Below, piece after piece: positions 27,659 through 36,246 of a DNA stretch of 43,036 nucleotides (positions are counted from its first letter, which is position 1; each line of letters starts with the position of its first letter). The stretch covers positions 1 to 43,036 of the forward strand of contig JAQGIK010000014.1 in the NCBI GenBank assembly GCA_028291265.1, given 5' to 3'. Origin of the DNA: Caulobacter sp. Lineage in GTDB: Bacteria; Pseudomonadota; Alphaproteobacteria; Caulobacterales; Caulobacteraceae. The notes beneath the pieces were generated by a model. It worked only from the letters and a program-made list of their open reading frames with translations. It made no database searches and was not told the DNA's origin. Made by a program: the position numbers and the translations under genes.

Positions 27659-27742
27659 CGCAAGTGGATACCGGTTGCGGCGGCCGTCATGCTGCAACTC
27701 AAAAGATATCAGCCTGCCGAAGGCAGGCTTGAGGGACTGCAC
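27659..27742 (+). promoter_or_regulatory. egtB-egtD intercistronic stem-loop next to the egtD ribosome site
   Basis: Two inverted repeats fill the 88-base gap. The first is CCGCAA/TTGCGG near 27659-27681. The second is a perfect 8-bp stem, AGCCTGCC (27711-27718) with GGCAGGCT (27722-27729), around a GAA loop. The egtD ribosome site GAGGGA (27731-27736) begins two bases after the second stem. There is no T-run, so the stem more likely protects or tunes the egtD message than ends it. Confidence 0.55.
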
Positions 27743-28702
27743 ATGAACCAGCTCACTCGCCTGCATCCCGACCTCGAACGGGCGCTGTTCGCCGAGGACA
27801 TGATCGCCGGCCTTTCGAAGAGCCCCAAGGCGACGCCGCCCAAATGGTTCTACGACGCCGCCGGCTCGGCCCTGTTCGGCGAGATCACCCGGCTGCCCGA
27901 ATACTATCCGACCCGCACCGAGATGGCTCTGCTGGCCGCCCGGGGCGGCGACATCGCGGCGGCGGTCGGCCCCGGCCGCACGGTGGTCGAATACGGCTCC
28001 GGCTCGGCCGCCAAGGCCATCGCCCTGCTGGGGGCCCTGGAAGCGCCGGCCGGCTATCTCTGCGTCGAGATCGACCCCGGCGCCGCCCGCGCCACCGCCC
28101 ATGAAGTCGAACTCGCCTTCCCCGATCTGCCCGTGCGCGGCGTGGCCGGCGACTTCACCCATCTGCAGGGCGAGGTGGCCTCCGGTACAAGGCCGCGCCT
28201 GGGCTTCTTCCCCGGCTCGACCATCGGCAACTTCCCGCCGGAGGAGGCCGGACCCCTGCTCGCCGCCATGCGCGAACACCTCGGCCCCGGCGGCCAGCTG
28301 TTGCTCGGCGCCGACCTGATCAAGGACGACGCGGTGCTGGAGGCGGCCTATGACGACGCCGCCGGCGTCACCGCCCGCTTCAATCTGAACCTGCTGGAAC
28401 GGGCCAACCGCGAGCTCGGCGCCGACTTCGACCTCGCCGGCTTCGACCACCGGGCCATCTGGAACGTTGCAGCGGCGCGCATCGAAATGCATCTGGTTGC
28501 GCGCCATGCCCAGACGGTAACCATCGACGGCCATCGCTTCGACTTCGCCGCCGGCGAAACCATCCATACCGAGAGCAGCTACAAGTTCGACGAAAGCCGT
28601 TTGAAGTCCTTGGCTTACGCCGGCGGCTGGTCGATCGACCAGGTCTGGACCGCCCCGGAACAGCCCTTCGCCCTGGCCCTGTTGACCGCCGACTTGCGTT
28701 AA
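27743..28702 (+). CDS. egtD: L-histidine N-alpha-methyltransferase EgtD
   Basis: This SAM-dependent enzyme trimethylates histidine to hercynine, the first step of ergothioneine synthesis. The 319 residues match the family. Visible features are the PPKWFYDAAGSALFGEITRL opening, YYPTRTEMALL, the SAM-binding VVEYGSGSAAKAIALL (near residue 82), the acidic VEIDPGAARA, the substrate region GFFPGSTIGNFPPEEAG, and the C-terminal IHTESSYKFDESRLKSLAY. I chose ATG 27743 for the GAGGGA 6 bases upstream. The frame extends to 27689, but that part is the hairpin. With egtB it gives hercynine and then the sulfoxide. Ergothioneine is a small-molecule antioxidant. Confidence 0.95.
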   Translation: MNQLTRLHPDLERALFAEDMIAGLSKSPKATPPKWFYDAAGSALFGEITRLPEYYPTRTEMALLAARGGDIAAAVGPGRTVVEYGSGSAAKAIALLGALEAPAGYLCVEIDPGAARATAHEVELAFPDLPVRGVAGDFTHLQGEVASGTRPRLGFFPGSTIGNFPPEEAGPLLAAMREHLGPGGQLLLGADLIKDDAVLEAAYDDAAGVTARFNLNLLERANRELGADFDLAGFDHRAIWNVAAARIEMHLVARHAQTVTIDGHRFDFAAGETIHTESSYKFDESRLKSLAYAGGWSIDQVWTAPEQPFALALLTADLR

Positions 28703-28732
28703 CCGAGCGCCGATCACGTTTCACTGAACGCG

Positions 28733-28806
28733 GGTTTTCAAAACCGATAGCCTCAAAATAGGGTGCCGCGCGCCGTTCCCCCCAGGCGCGAGTGGAGCAC
28801 TCCAAA
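28733..28806 (+). promoter_or_regulatory. Upstream region of RTX gene 2
   Basis: Between egtD and the second RTX gene, an exact 6-bp inverted repeat, GGTTTT/AAAACC, with a single central base (28733-28745) could be an operator. ATAGGGT follows at 28758-28764; the same heptamer occurs upstream of RTX gene 1 at 20545-20551. A 6-bp stem CGCGCC/GGCGCG (28769-28774, 28785-28790) precedes the ribosome site GGAG at 28794-28797. The shared heptamer could be a -10-like box common to both RTX genes, but that is a weak inference from seven bases. Confidence 0.3.
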
Positions 28807-31800
28807 ATGGCGACCATCATCGGCACTTCCGGCGACGACAGCATCGGCGGCACCCCCACGGACGACACCATCAGCGGCCTCGAAGGCAACGACAGCCTGA
28901 TCGGACAAGGCGGCGACGACATCCTCGACGGCGGCGACGGCGACGACCTGCTGCGCGGCCGCGACGGCAACGACACCAGCTATGGCGGCGCCGGCAACGA
29001 CTACCTGCAGGGCGGCGAGGGCGACGATGTGATGGACGGCGGCGACGGCTTCGACCGCGCCGCCTTCCTGCTGCTGGCGACCGACCCGCAGGTCGGCGCC
29101 ACGGTTGACCTGACCCTCCAGGGCGTGGCCCAGAACACCGGCCACGGCCTCGACACCCTGATCGGCATCGAGCACGTCTCGGGCACGATCTACAGCGACA
29201 CCCTCACCGGCGACAACGGCGCCAACTGGCTGTGGGGCAGCGTCGCCGGTCCGGGCGGGACCTCGGGTGACGACATCCTGTCCGGCGGCCGCGGCGACGA
29301 CCTGCTGGAGGTCAGCGGCGGCAACCACACCCTGAGCGGCGGCCAGGACATCGACACCGTCAGCTTCTTCAGCAACGGCGACATCGGCGCCGCCGGGTTC
29401 GAGGGCGTCATCGTCAGCCTGGCCCTGCAGGGCGCGGCCCAGGACACCGGCCACGGCCTGATGACCCTGACCGGCGTCGAGAACCTGTCCGGCTCCATCG
29501 TCAATGACGTGCTGATCGGCGACGCCGGGAACAACATCCTGGCCGGCCGCGACGGCCATGACTTCCTGAGCGGCGGCGACGGCGACGACCTGCTGCTCGG
29601 CGACGGCCAGTTCGCCATCGCCTTTCCGGTCATCGGGACCTCCGGGCCGATCACCCGGACCGACGACGGCGGCTACGCCGGGGACGACATCCTGAACGGC
29701 GGCAACGGCGACAATATCCTCAACGGCGGGGCCGGCATCGACACGGTCGACTATACCGACGCCCTCGGCTCGGTGACCGTGGTCCTGGCCTCCGGCTTCG
29801 GCCAGCGGAACGACGCGACCGACACCACGGTGGTCGGCAGCGACACCCTGATCGGCATCGAATACGCCACCGGCGGCGGCTTCGCCGACCTCCTGCTCGG
29901 CGACGGCGGGTCCAACCGGCTCGACGGCGGCAACGGCGACGACAACCTGCGCGGCGCGGGCGGCGACGACTTCCTGATCGGCGGCGCCGGTGACGATCTG
30001 CTGCGCGGCGGCCAGGGCGTCGACAGCTTCGACGGCGGCGACGGTCTCGACCGCATCAGCCTGTTCGAGGCCGGCGCCACGTCCGGGGCCTATGTCGACC
30101 TCGAGACCCAGCAGGTGCTCAACGACGGCTTCGGCAACGCCGAGACTCTGACCTCCATCGAAGGCGTCGGTCTCGGCACCCTGCTGGCCGACACCTTCCT
30201 CGGCAGCAGCGGCGTCAACTTCATCTACGCCGGCACGGGCGACACGGTCGATGCGCGCGGCGGCGACGACGACATCCTGCTGGCCGGGGCCACGGCCAGC
30301 CTCGACGGCGGCGCCGGCGTCGACAGCCTCGAATTCTCCACCTTCCGCTTCACCGACCCGGACGCCAACGGCGTCCCGGACCAGGAGGACGCCACGGCCG
30401 GCGTCTTCGTCAGCCTGGTGGCCCACCGCATCTTCGACGACGGCTTCGGCGACAGCGGCCTGATCTTCAACGTCGAGAACGTCACCGGCACGGAGTTCGA
30501 CGACATCCTGTTCGGCGACGCCCAGAACAACGTCCTCATCGGTCTCGGCGGCTTCGACCAGATCCGCGCGGGCGGCGGCAACGACACCCTCGACGGCGGC
30601 GACGGCGACGACCTGCTGCGCACCGGCAGCGGGACCGATACCTTCCTCGGCGGCGACGGCTTCGACCGGGTCAGCTTCTACAACCTCGACGCCACCCAAG
30701 GCGTCGTCGCCGACCTTTCCACCCAGACCATCGCCAACGATGGCTTCGGCCATGCCGAAACCATGAGCTCGATCGAGGGCCTCGGCTCCCACACCCGCTT
30801 CGCCGACCACTTCACCGGCAGCGACGAGCGCAACCTGTTCCTGATCGGCGGCGGCGACACCCTCTATGCCCTGGGCGGCGACGACGACATCCAGGTCGAC
30901 GACGCCCCGGTCCGCATCGACGGCGGCGACGGGATCGACACCCTGACCCAGTTCACCCTGACCCGCCTGCGCGACACCAACGGCGACGGCATCGCCGAGG
31001 TCGAGAACGCGCCGATGGGCGTCGCCGTGAACCTGCAGAGCGGCCGCATCCTCAACGACGGCTTCTCGGGGATGGGCCGGATCTACAACATCGAGAACCT
31101 CGGCGGCTCCGCTCTCGACGACGCCCTGACCGGCTCGGCCGGCGACAACCTGCTCTGGGGCTTCGAGGGCAATGACCTGATCGCGGCGGGCGGCGGCAAT
31201 GACACCGTCGATGCCGGCGACGGCGACGACATCGTCACCGGCGTCGGCGGCGACGACATCCTGACCGGCGGCCTCGGGGCCGACAGCCTCGACGGCGGGG
31301 CCGGGCTCGACACCCTGGACGGCGGCGACGGCGACGACCTGCTCTACGGCCAGGGCGGCGCCGACACGATCAGCGGCGGGGCCGGGGCCGACCAGGCCTG
31401 GGGCGGCGCGGCGGCCGACGTGCTGAATGGCGGCGACGGCGCCGACATCCTCTACGGCGAGGAAGGCGCCGACACCGTCAACGGCGACGCCGGCGACGAC
31501 ACCTTGGTCGGCGCGGCCGGCAACGACACCCTGTTCGCCGGCGACGGCGTCGATCTGCTGAACGGCGGGGCCGGCAAGGACTTCCTGGCCGGCGGGACCG
31601 GAGCCGACCGCTTCGTCTTCACCGACCTGGCCGACAGCACCAACGCCGCCGGCGGCCGCGACACCATCACCGACCTGCTGGCCGAGGACATCATCGACCT
31701 CTCGGCGATTGACGCCAACGCCAACGTTGGCGGCAACCAGGCCTTCGTGAAGGTGGCCGCCTTCACCGGCGTGGCCGGCCAGATGACGCTCAGCCTGTCG

Positions 31801-31905
31801 GGGGCCAGCACCCTGTTGAAGGTCGACGTCAACGGCGACAGCGCCGCCGACATGACCATCACCCTGACCGGCAACCACGTCAGCCATGTCAACTTCGTCT
31901 ACTGA
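28807..31905 (+). CDS. RTX calcium-binding protein 2, probable type I secretion substrate
   Basis: This 1032-residue Gly/Asp-rich RTX protein has no Cys and no signal peptide. It opens with nonapeptide rows (DDILDGGDGDDLLRGRDGND), then one copy (29040-29660) of the 200-residue module shared with RTX protein 1. A tandem pair of units follows, about 206 residues apart (30004-30540 and 30622-31150). Both carry the motif (V)LNDGFG or ANDGFG and an EF-hand-like loop (DPDANGVPD at 30355-30381, DTNGDGIAE at 30973-30999). A long RTX block (31170-31610) and a C-terminal M10-like tail (DTITDLLAEDIIDLSAIDAN) end the protein. It probably binds Ca2+ outside the cell. ATG 28807 has GGAG 9 bases before; GTG 28792 is possible. 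Confidence 0.92.
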   Translation: MATIIGTSGDDSIGGTPTDDTISGLEGNDSLIGQGGDDILDGGDGDDLLRGRDGNDTSYGGAGNDYLQGGEGDDVMDGGDGFDRAAFLLLATDPQVGATVDLTLQGVAQNTGHGLDTLIGIEHVSGTIYSDTLTGDNGANWLWGSVAGPGGTSGDDILSGGRGDDLLEVSGGNHTLSGGQDIDTVSFFSNGDIGAAGFEGVIVSLALQGAAQDTGHGLMTLTGVENLSGSIVNDVLIGDAGNNILAGRDGHDFLSGGDGDDLLLGDGQFAIAFPVIGTSGPITRTDDGGYAGDDILNGGNGDNILNGGAGIDTVDYTDALGSVTVVLASGFGQRNDATDTTVVGSDTLIGIEYATGGGFADLLLGDGGSNRLDGGNGDDNLRGAGGDDFLIGGAGDDLLRGGQGVDSFDGGDGLDRISLFEAGATSGAYVDLETQQVLNDGFGNAETLTSIEGVGLGTLLADTFLGSSGVNFIYAGTGDTVDARGGDDDILLAGATASLDGGAGVDSLEFSTFRFTDPDANGVPDQEDATAGVFVSLVAHRIFDDGFGDSGLIFNVENVTGTEFDDILFGDAQNNVLIGLGGFDQIRAGGGNDTLDGGDGDDLLRTGSGTDTFLGGDGFDRVSFYNLDATQGVVADLSTQTIANDGFGHAETMSSIEGLGSHTRFADHFTGSDERNLFLIGGGDTLYALGGDDDIQVDDAPVRIDGGDGIDTLTQFTLTRLRDTNGDGIAEVENAPMGVAVNLQSGRILNDGFSGMGRIYNIENLGGSALDDALTGSAGDNLLWGFEGNDLIAAGGGNDTVDAGDGDDIVTGVGGDDILTGGLGADSLDGGAGLDTLDGGDGDDLLYGQGGADTISGGAGADQAWGGAAADVLNGGDGADILYGEEGADTVNGDAGDDTLVGAAGNDTLFAGDGVDLLNGGAGKDFLAGGTGADRFVFTDLADSTNAAGGRDTITDLLAEDIIDLSAIDANANVGGNQAFVKVAAFTGVAGQMTLSLSGASTLLKVDVNGDSAADMTITLTGNHVSHVNFVY
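30004..31150 (+). repeat. Tandem duplicated unit within RTX protein 2
   Basis: Two units begin at about 30004 (GQGVDSFDGGDGLDRISLFE) and 30622 (GSGTDTFLGGDGFDRVSFYN), a spacing of 618 bases. Both then have a DLxTQxxxNDGFGxAETxxSIEG segment, a FxGSxxxN segment, a DGGxGxD segment, an EF-hand-like loop, and a closing xxNDGFxxxGxIxNxEN segment. The order is kept, so this is an internal duplication. Confidence 0.8.
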
Positions 31906-31911
31906 CGGCGG

Positions 31912-31938
31912 GGGAGGCGGTCTCTCGGATCGCCTCCC
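31912..31938 (+). terminator. Possible terminator hairpin after RTX gene 2
   Basis: A perfect 8-bp stem (GGGAGGCG 31912-31919, CGCCTCCC 31931-31938) lies 6 bases after the RTX stop. No T-run follows (GACCCCGTGACG), so if it ends transcription it does so with Rho or only weakly. It separates the RTX gene from accA. Confidence 0.45.
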
Positions 31939-32035
31939 GACCCCGTGACGCTCAGAATCGCGGCATATGGGTTCCATCGGCGGCGGACTGCGACTAGGTT
32001 CGCCACCTTTCCGAGCGGGCTGCGTTAGGCGAACT

Positions 32036-33004
32036 ATGGTCCATCACTATCTCGACTTCGAACGGCCGATCGCCGAACTGGAAGGCAAGATCGAGGAGCT
32101 TTCCAAGCTCTCCGACGCGGCCGGCGCCAGTTCCTTCGAGACCGAGGTCGACTCCCTGCGCGGCCGCCTCGACGACCTGCGCCGCGAGGCCTACTCCAAG
32201 CTCGATCCCTGGCAGAAGACCCAGGTCGCCCGCCATCCCCAGCGGCCCCACTTCGTCGACTTCCTCAGCGGCCTGATCGAGGAGTTCGTCGAACTGCGCG
32301 GCGACCGCAAGTTCGCCGACGACCAGGCCATCCTCGGCGGCCTCGGTCGCTTCCGCGGCGTCCCCGTGCTGGTCATCGGCCAGGAGAAGGGCCACGACAC
32401 CACCACCCGGCTGAAGCACAATTTCGGCATGGCCCGGCCCGAGGGCTACCGCAAGGCCGTGCGCCTGATGGACATGGCCGAGCAGTTCAACCTGCCTGTG
32501 CTCAGCTTCGTCGACACCGCCGGCGCCTATCCGGGCCTGGGCGCCGAGGAACGCGGCCAGGCCGAGGCCATCGCCCGCGGCACCGAGCGCTGCCTGACCC
32601 TGAAGACACCAATGATCGCCACAGTGACGGGCGAGGGCATGAGCGGCGGGGCCATCGGCATCGCCGCAGCCAACCGCGTGCTGATCATGGAGCACGGCAT
32701 CTATTCGGTGATCAGCCCCGAGGGCGCCGCCTCCATCCTCTGGCGCGACGGGGCCCGGGCCCGGGACGCCGCCACCCAGATGCACATCACCGCCCAGGAC
32801 CTGATCAAGACCGGCGTGGTCGACCGCATCATCGACGAACCGCCCGGCGGCGCCCATAGCGACCCGGCCGAGGCCATCCGCCTGGTCGGCGACGTCATCG
32901 ACGACGAGTTGAAGCTGCTCCTCAACCTGAGCCCCGAGCAGCTGCTGGCCCAGCGGGCCGAGCGCTACTACGCCATCGGCCGCGCGGCGCCGGCCGAGGC
33001 TTAG
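32036..33004 (+). CDS. accA: Acetyl-CoA carboxylase carboxyltransferase subunit alpha
   Basis: This subunit, with AccD, moves the carboxyl group from biotin to acetyl-CoA to form malonyl-CoA, the first committed step of fatty-acid synthesis. The 322-residue length is standard. Motifs are the N-terminal LDFERPIAELEGKIEELSKL, then HPQRPHFVDFLSGLIEEFVE, KGHDTTTRLKHNFGMARPEG, and the crotonase-fold core with SFVDTAGAYPGLGAEERGQ and GEGMSGGAIGIAAANRVLI. I chose ATG 32036; the frame opens upstream but has no homology. In many alphaproteobacteria accA lies near xerD, which here is 15 kb away. Confidence 0.97.
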   Translation: MVHHYLDFERPIAELEGKIEELSKLSDAAGASSFETEVDSLRGRLDDLRREAYSKLDPWQKTQVARHPQRPHFVDFLSGLIEEFVELRGDRKFADDQAILGGLGRFRGVPVLVIGQEKGHDTTTRLKHNFGMARPEGYRKAVRLMDMAEQFNLPVLSFVDTAGAYPGLGAEERGQAEAIARGTERCLTLKTPMIATVTGEGMSGGAIGIAAANRVLIMEHGIYSVISPEGAASILWRDGARARDAATQMHITAQDLIKTGVVDRIIDEPPGGAHSDPAEAIRLVGDVIDDELKLLLNLSPEQLLAQRAERYYAIGRAAPAEA

Positions 33005-33073
33005 GCCCCCCTTTCGGGGTCGCGTTGCAGGGCTGACCGGGCCATGATCCCCTTCTCTTCAGGGGGATCGTCC

Positions 33074-33841
33074 ATGCGCCTGATCGTTGCTCTCGCCGCC
33101 AGCGCCGCGCTCGCCGCCGTCGCGGCGCCCGCCGCCGCCGCCCAGTTCAAGGAATGCAAGGCGTTCCGCAGCGGCGACGGCTGGGCGGTCAAGTACGTGG
33201 CCTACACCGGCCCCGACGGAAAGGTGGCCGACACCGTCTCCACCACCACCTACCAGATCGTCGTGCCCGAGACGAAGGGCGGTGAGTACGGCGTCAACTA
33301 CGGCCAGGACATGCTGGGCAAGCAGGCCAAGGGCGTGGTCATCCTCGAATACGGCAAGCGGCCCACCGCCGAAGCGCTCGGCAAGGTCGCCCTGTTCGCG
33401 CCGGCCTATTTCAGCGCCCAGCAGTCGATGCTGGCCGGCCTGGAGGGCAAGGCCGTGCCGGTCCTGCAGCATCGGCTGGTGCTCAAGGCCGCGGCCGCGC
33501 GGACGCCGCTCTGGTCGACGGACGCCAGGGTGGTCCGCACGCCCAGGGCCATGGACGCCCTGCAGTTCGAGAACGCCGCGGCGGTCCTCGGCGCCTCCGA
33601 CGTCGAAGCGCTCGGCGCCGGCGGCCTGACCGACGCCCGCAAGGCGGCCGGCGTCATCACCCAGCTGGCCAAGGGCGGCCGGGTGGAGGTCCAGATCATG
33701 GAAGAGGGAAAGCCGGTCGTCGTCGGCGGCTTCGACATCACCCCCCTCCTCGCCAAGGCAGCCACCGACGGCGCCGCGGCCGCCAAGGCCGAGGCCGAGG
33801 CCGACCTCAGGGCGTCGAAGGGGCAGTGTGTCGCCGGCTGA
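33074..33841 (+). CDS. Secreted protein of unknown function
   Basis: This 255-residue protein has a Sec signal peptide (MRLIVALAASAALAAVAAPA), with cleavage near AAAAQ. The mature part begins QFKECKAFRSGDGWAVKYVA and has two Cys far apart (near residues 25 and 252), possibly disulphide-linked. The centre is mixed alpha/beta with no recognised motif. The C-terminal 40 residues are an Ala/Lys/Glu helix (AAAAKAEAEADLRASKG). I chose ATG 33074 because AGGGGG lies just before it. It follows accA by 69 bases and may be cotranscribed. No homologue comes to mind. Confidence 0.82.
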   Translation: MRLIVALAASAALAAVAAPAAAAQFKECKAFRSGDGWAVKYVAYTGPDGKVADTVSTTTYQIVVPETKGGEYGVNYGQDMLGKQAKGVVILEYGKRPTAEALGKVALFAPAYFSAQQSMLAGLEGKAVPVLQHRLVLKAAAARTPLWSTDARVVRTPRAMDALQFENAAAVLGASDVEALGAGGLTDARKAAGVITQLAKGGRVEVQIMEEGKPVVVGGFDITPLLAKAATDGAAAAKAEAEADLRASKGQCVAG

Positions 33842-34098
33842 ACCACCTACTGTTCACCCCCGAACCGGTTCGTTCGGCTGGCTGTCGCGGCTGACCGGCC
33901 GATAAGCGGACGGCGGACTCCAGAAGCGCCCAGATACTGTTGGTGTGCCAATGACAATTCGTCGCACCAAGGGCGAGTCTGGCAAGCAAACACGCAAGAC
34001 CAGGCGTTTTTGTACACTCAGGTTGGGTGAGCTTGTTCGTCGAGTTAACCCTTCGCTCACCCGCTTTGGGCAGTTTGTACCCGTGGGTAGCGAGGGTC
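33842..34098 (+). promoter_or_regulatory. Intergenic region with a spaced inverted repeat before a response regulator
   Basis: This 257-base gap holds a perfect 8-bp inverted repeat (GGGTGAGC at 34025-34032, GCTCACCC at 34055-34062) with a 22-base spacer that includes GAGTTAACCC, and a direct repeat TTTGTAC on either side (about 34014 and 34073). Distances fit a regulator-binding site before the response regulator. The base composition is less GC-rich than in the neighbouring genes, consistent with a promoter region. No sigma-70 pair could be fixed. Confidence 0.4.
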
Positions 34099-34707
34099 AT
34101 GACAGCTCCAGAACGCGCATCGGCCTCCGCGGGAGGTGAGACCGGCCTGGCGATGGGCACGATCTTCAATCTGTCGCGCGCCGTTGTCATGGTCGTAGAC
34201 GACAACGCCTTCTCGCTGCGCCTCACCACCCAGACCCTGCTCGGCTTCGGCATCAAGACCCGTCACCTCTGCGCCGACGCCCAATCGGCGGTCGACATCC
34301 TGAAGACGGGCCCGGTCGACCTGCTGATCGTCGACTGCGACATGCCGGGACCCGACGGCTACGACCTGGTCTCCTGGCTGCGACGTTCCAACCTCGACCC
34401 CAACGCCTTCACCCCGACCCTGATGATCTCCGGCCACACCCGCGCCTCGCAGGTCGCCAAGGCCCGCGACTGCGGCGCCAACTTCATCGTCACCCGGCCG
34501 ATCACCCCGGCCATCCTGCTGGAGCGCATCCTGTGGATGGCCCGCGACCCGCGCCCCTTCATCCAGGCCGGCGAGTATGTCGGCCCCGACCGCCGTTTCA
34601 ACGAGCCTGACCTGCCGCCGGGCCAGGTCGAACGCCGGGCCGACCGTCTTCGTGGGAAATCAATCTTTGGCGACGAGGATGAGGGTTCCAAGGAGGGCGA
34701 ATCGTGA
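34099..34707 (+). CDS. Response regulator with a non-canonical receiver (Arg for Lys)
   Basis: The 202-residue protein has a receiver at residues about 28-150: acidic pair D34-D35 (MVVDDNAF), phosphoacceptor D79 (LLIVDCDMPGPDGYDLV) and S111 (LMISGHTRAS). At the place of the invariant Lys it has Arg (R133, ANFIVTRPITP). A short linker has PFIQAGEYVGPDRRF, a motif I know from CheY-like proteins of alphaproteobacteria, then a charged tail. The start could also be ATG 34153; I chose 34099 because the RBS-like GCGAGGG lies just before. Its stop overlaps the next gene (GTGA). The two probably act together; the sensor kinase is unknown. Confidence 0.88.
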   Translation: MTAPERASASAGGETGLAMGTIFNLSRAVVMVVDDNAFSLRLTTQTLLGFGIKTRHLCADAQSAVDILKTGPVDLLIVDCDMPGPDGYDLVSWLRRSNLDPNAFTPTLMISGHTRASQVAKARDCGANFIVTRPITPAILLERILWMARDPRPFIQAGEYVGPDRRFNEPDLPPGQVERRADRLRGKSIFGDEDEGSKEGES

Positions 34708-35159
34708 GCGCCGTCACCATCATTCGCCGCGTCTCCAACCTCTCGAAGATGGTTGGCGAAAGCGGCGGCAAGACCGTCCTGGCCGCCCTGCGCGGAGCCG
34801 AGGCCGAAACCGCCGGCCTGCGCGAAGAGGGCCGGGCCATCCTGATGGAGGCCATCGCCGTGCTCGAGGCCGCCCTGGCCCAACCGCGCGGCGAGACCTG
34901 GCTGGAGGACATCTACTCGACCTCGTCCGTCATCATCGACGTCTGCCCGCCCGACCTGCCCGCGCTCGGCAAGGCGGCCTGGAGCCTGTGCGACCTGTCG
35001 GACCGGCAGCGCAAGACGGGGCGCATCGAGGTCCCGCCGATCGCCGTCCACGTCAACGCCATCCGCACGCTGAGCAGCGATCTGGACCCGCAGCTGGCCG
35101 CGCCGCTGCTCATGGGCCTGGAAGCGCTGCTGGCCCGCGAAGTCGCCAAGGGCGGCTGA
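34704..35159 (+). CDS. Helical partner of the response regulator, unknown (possibly Hpt/CheE-like)
   Basis: This 151-residue protein begins with GTG 34704, which overlaps the response regulator stop. It appears all-helical: TIIRRVSNLSKMVGESGGKT, then ALRGAEAETAGLREEGRAIL, a central helix pair, ALGKAAWSLCDLSDRQRKTG and VHVNAIRTLSSDL. The conserved-looking LGKAAWSLCDL followed by a region with His (IAVHVNAIRTL) recalls histidine-phosphotransfer proteins or the CheE group, but I cannot place the phosphorylated residue with confidence. Its coupling to a receiver gene argues that it is a signalling partner that binds or phosphorylates it. Confidence 0.78.
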   Translation: MSAVTIIRRVSNLSKMVGESGGKTVLAALRGAEAETAGLREEGRAILMEAIAVLEAALAQPRGETWLEDIYSTSSVIIDVCPPDLPALGKAAWSLCDLSDRQRKTGRIEVPPIAVHVNAIRTLSSDLDPQLAAPLLMGLEALLAREVAKGG

Positions 35160-35208
35160 CGGAGCGGCTGAAATCCCGCTTGCCTGACGCGGGGTGATAT
35201 TCCGATAA

Positions 35209-36243
<1,035 letters not shown>

Positions 36244-36246
36244 GGG

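Noticed and set aside
28753..31977. Long open frame (1074 codons) on the minus strand across RTX gene 2
   Set aside because: Same reason as for RTX gene 1: it is a shadow of the nonapeptide repeats.
33945..34139. 64-codon frame upstream of the response regulator
   Set aside because: It has no ribosome site of note, is rich in Arg/Thr without domain character, and spans the inverted repeat and lower-GC promoter-like DNA.
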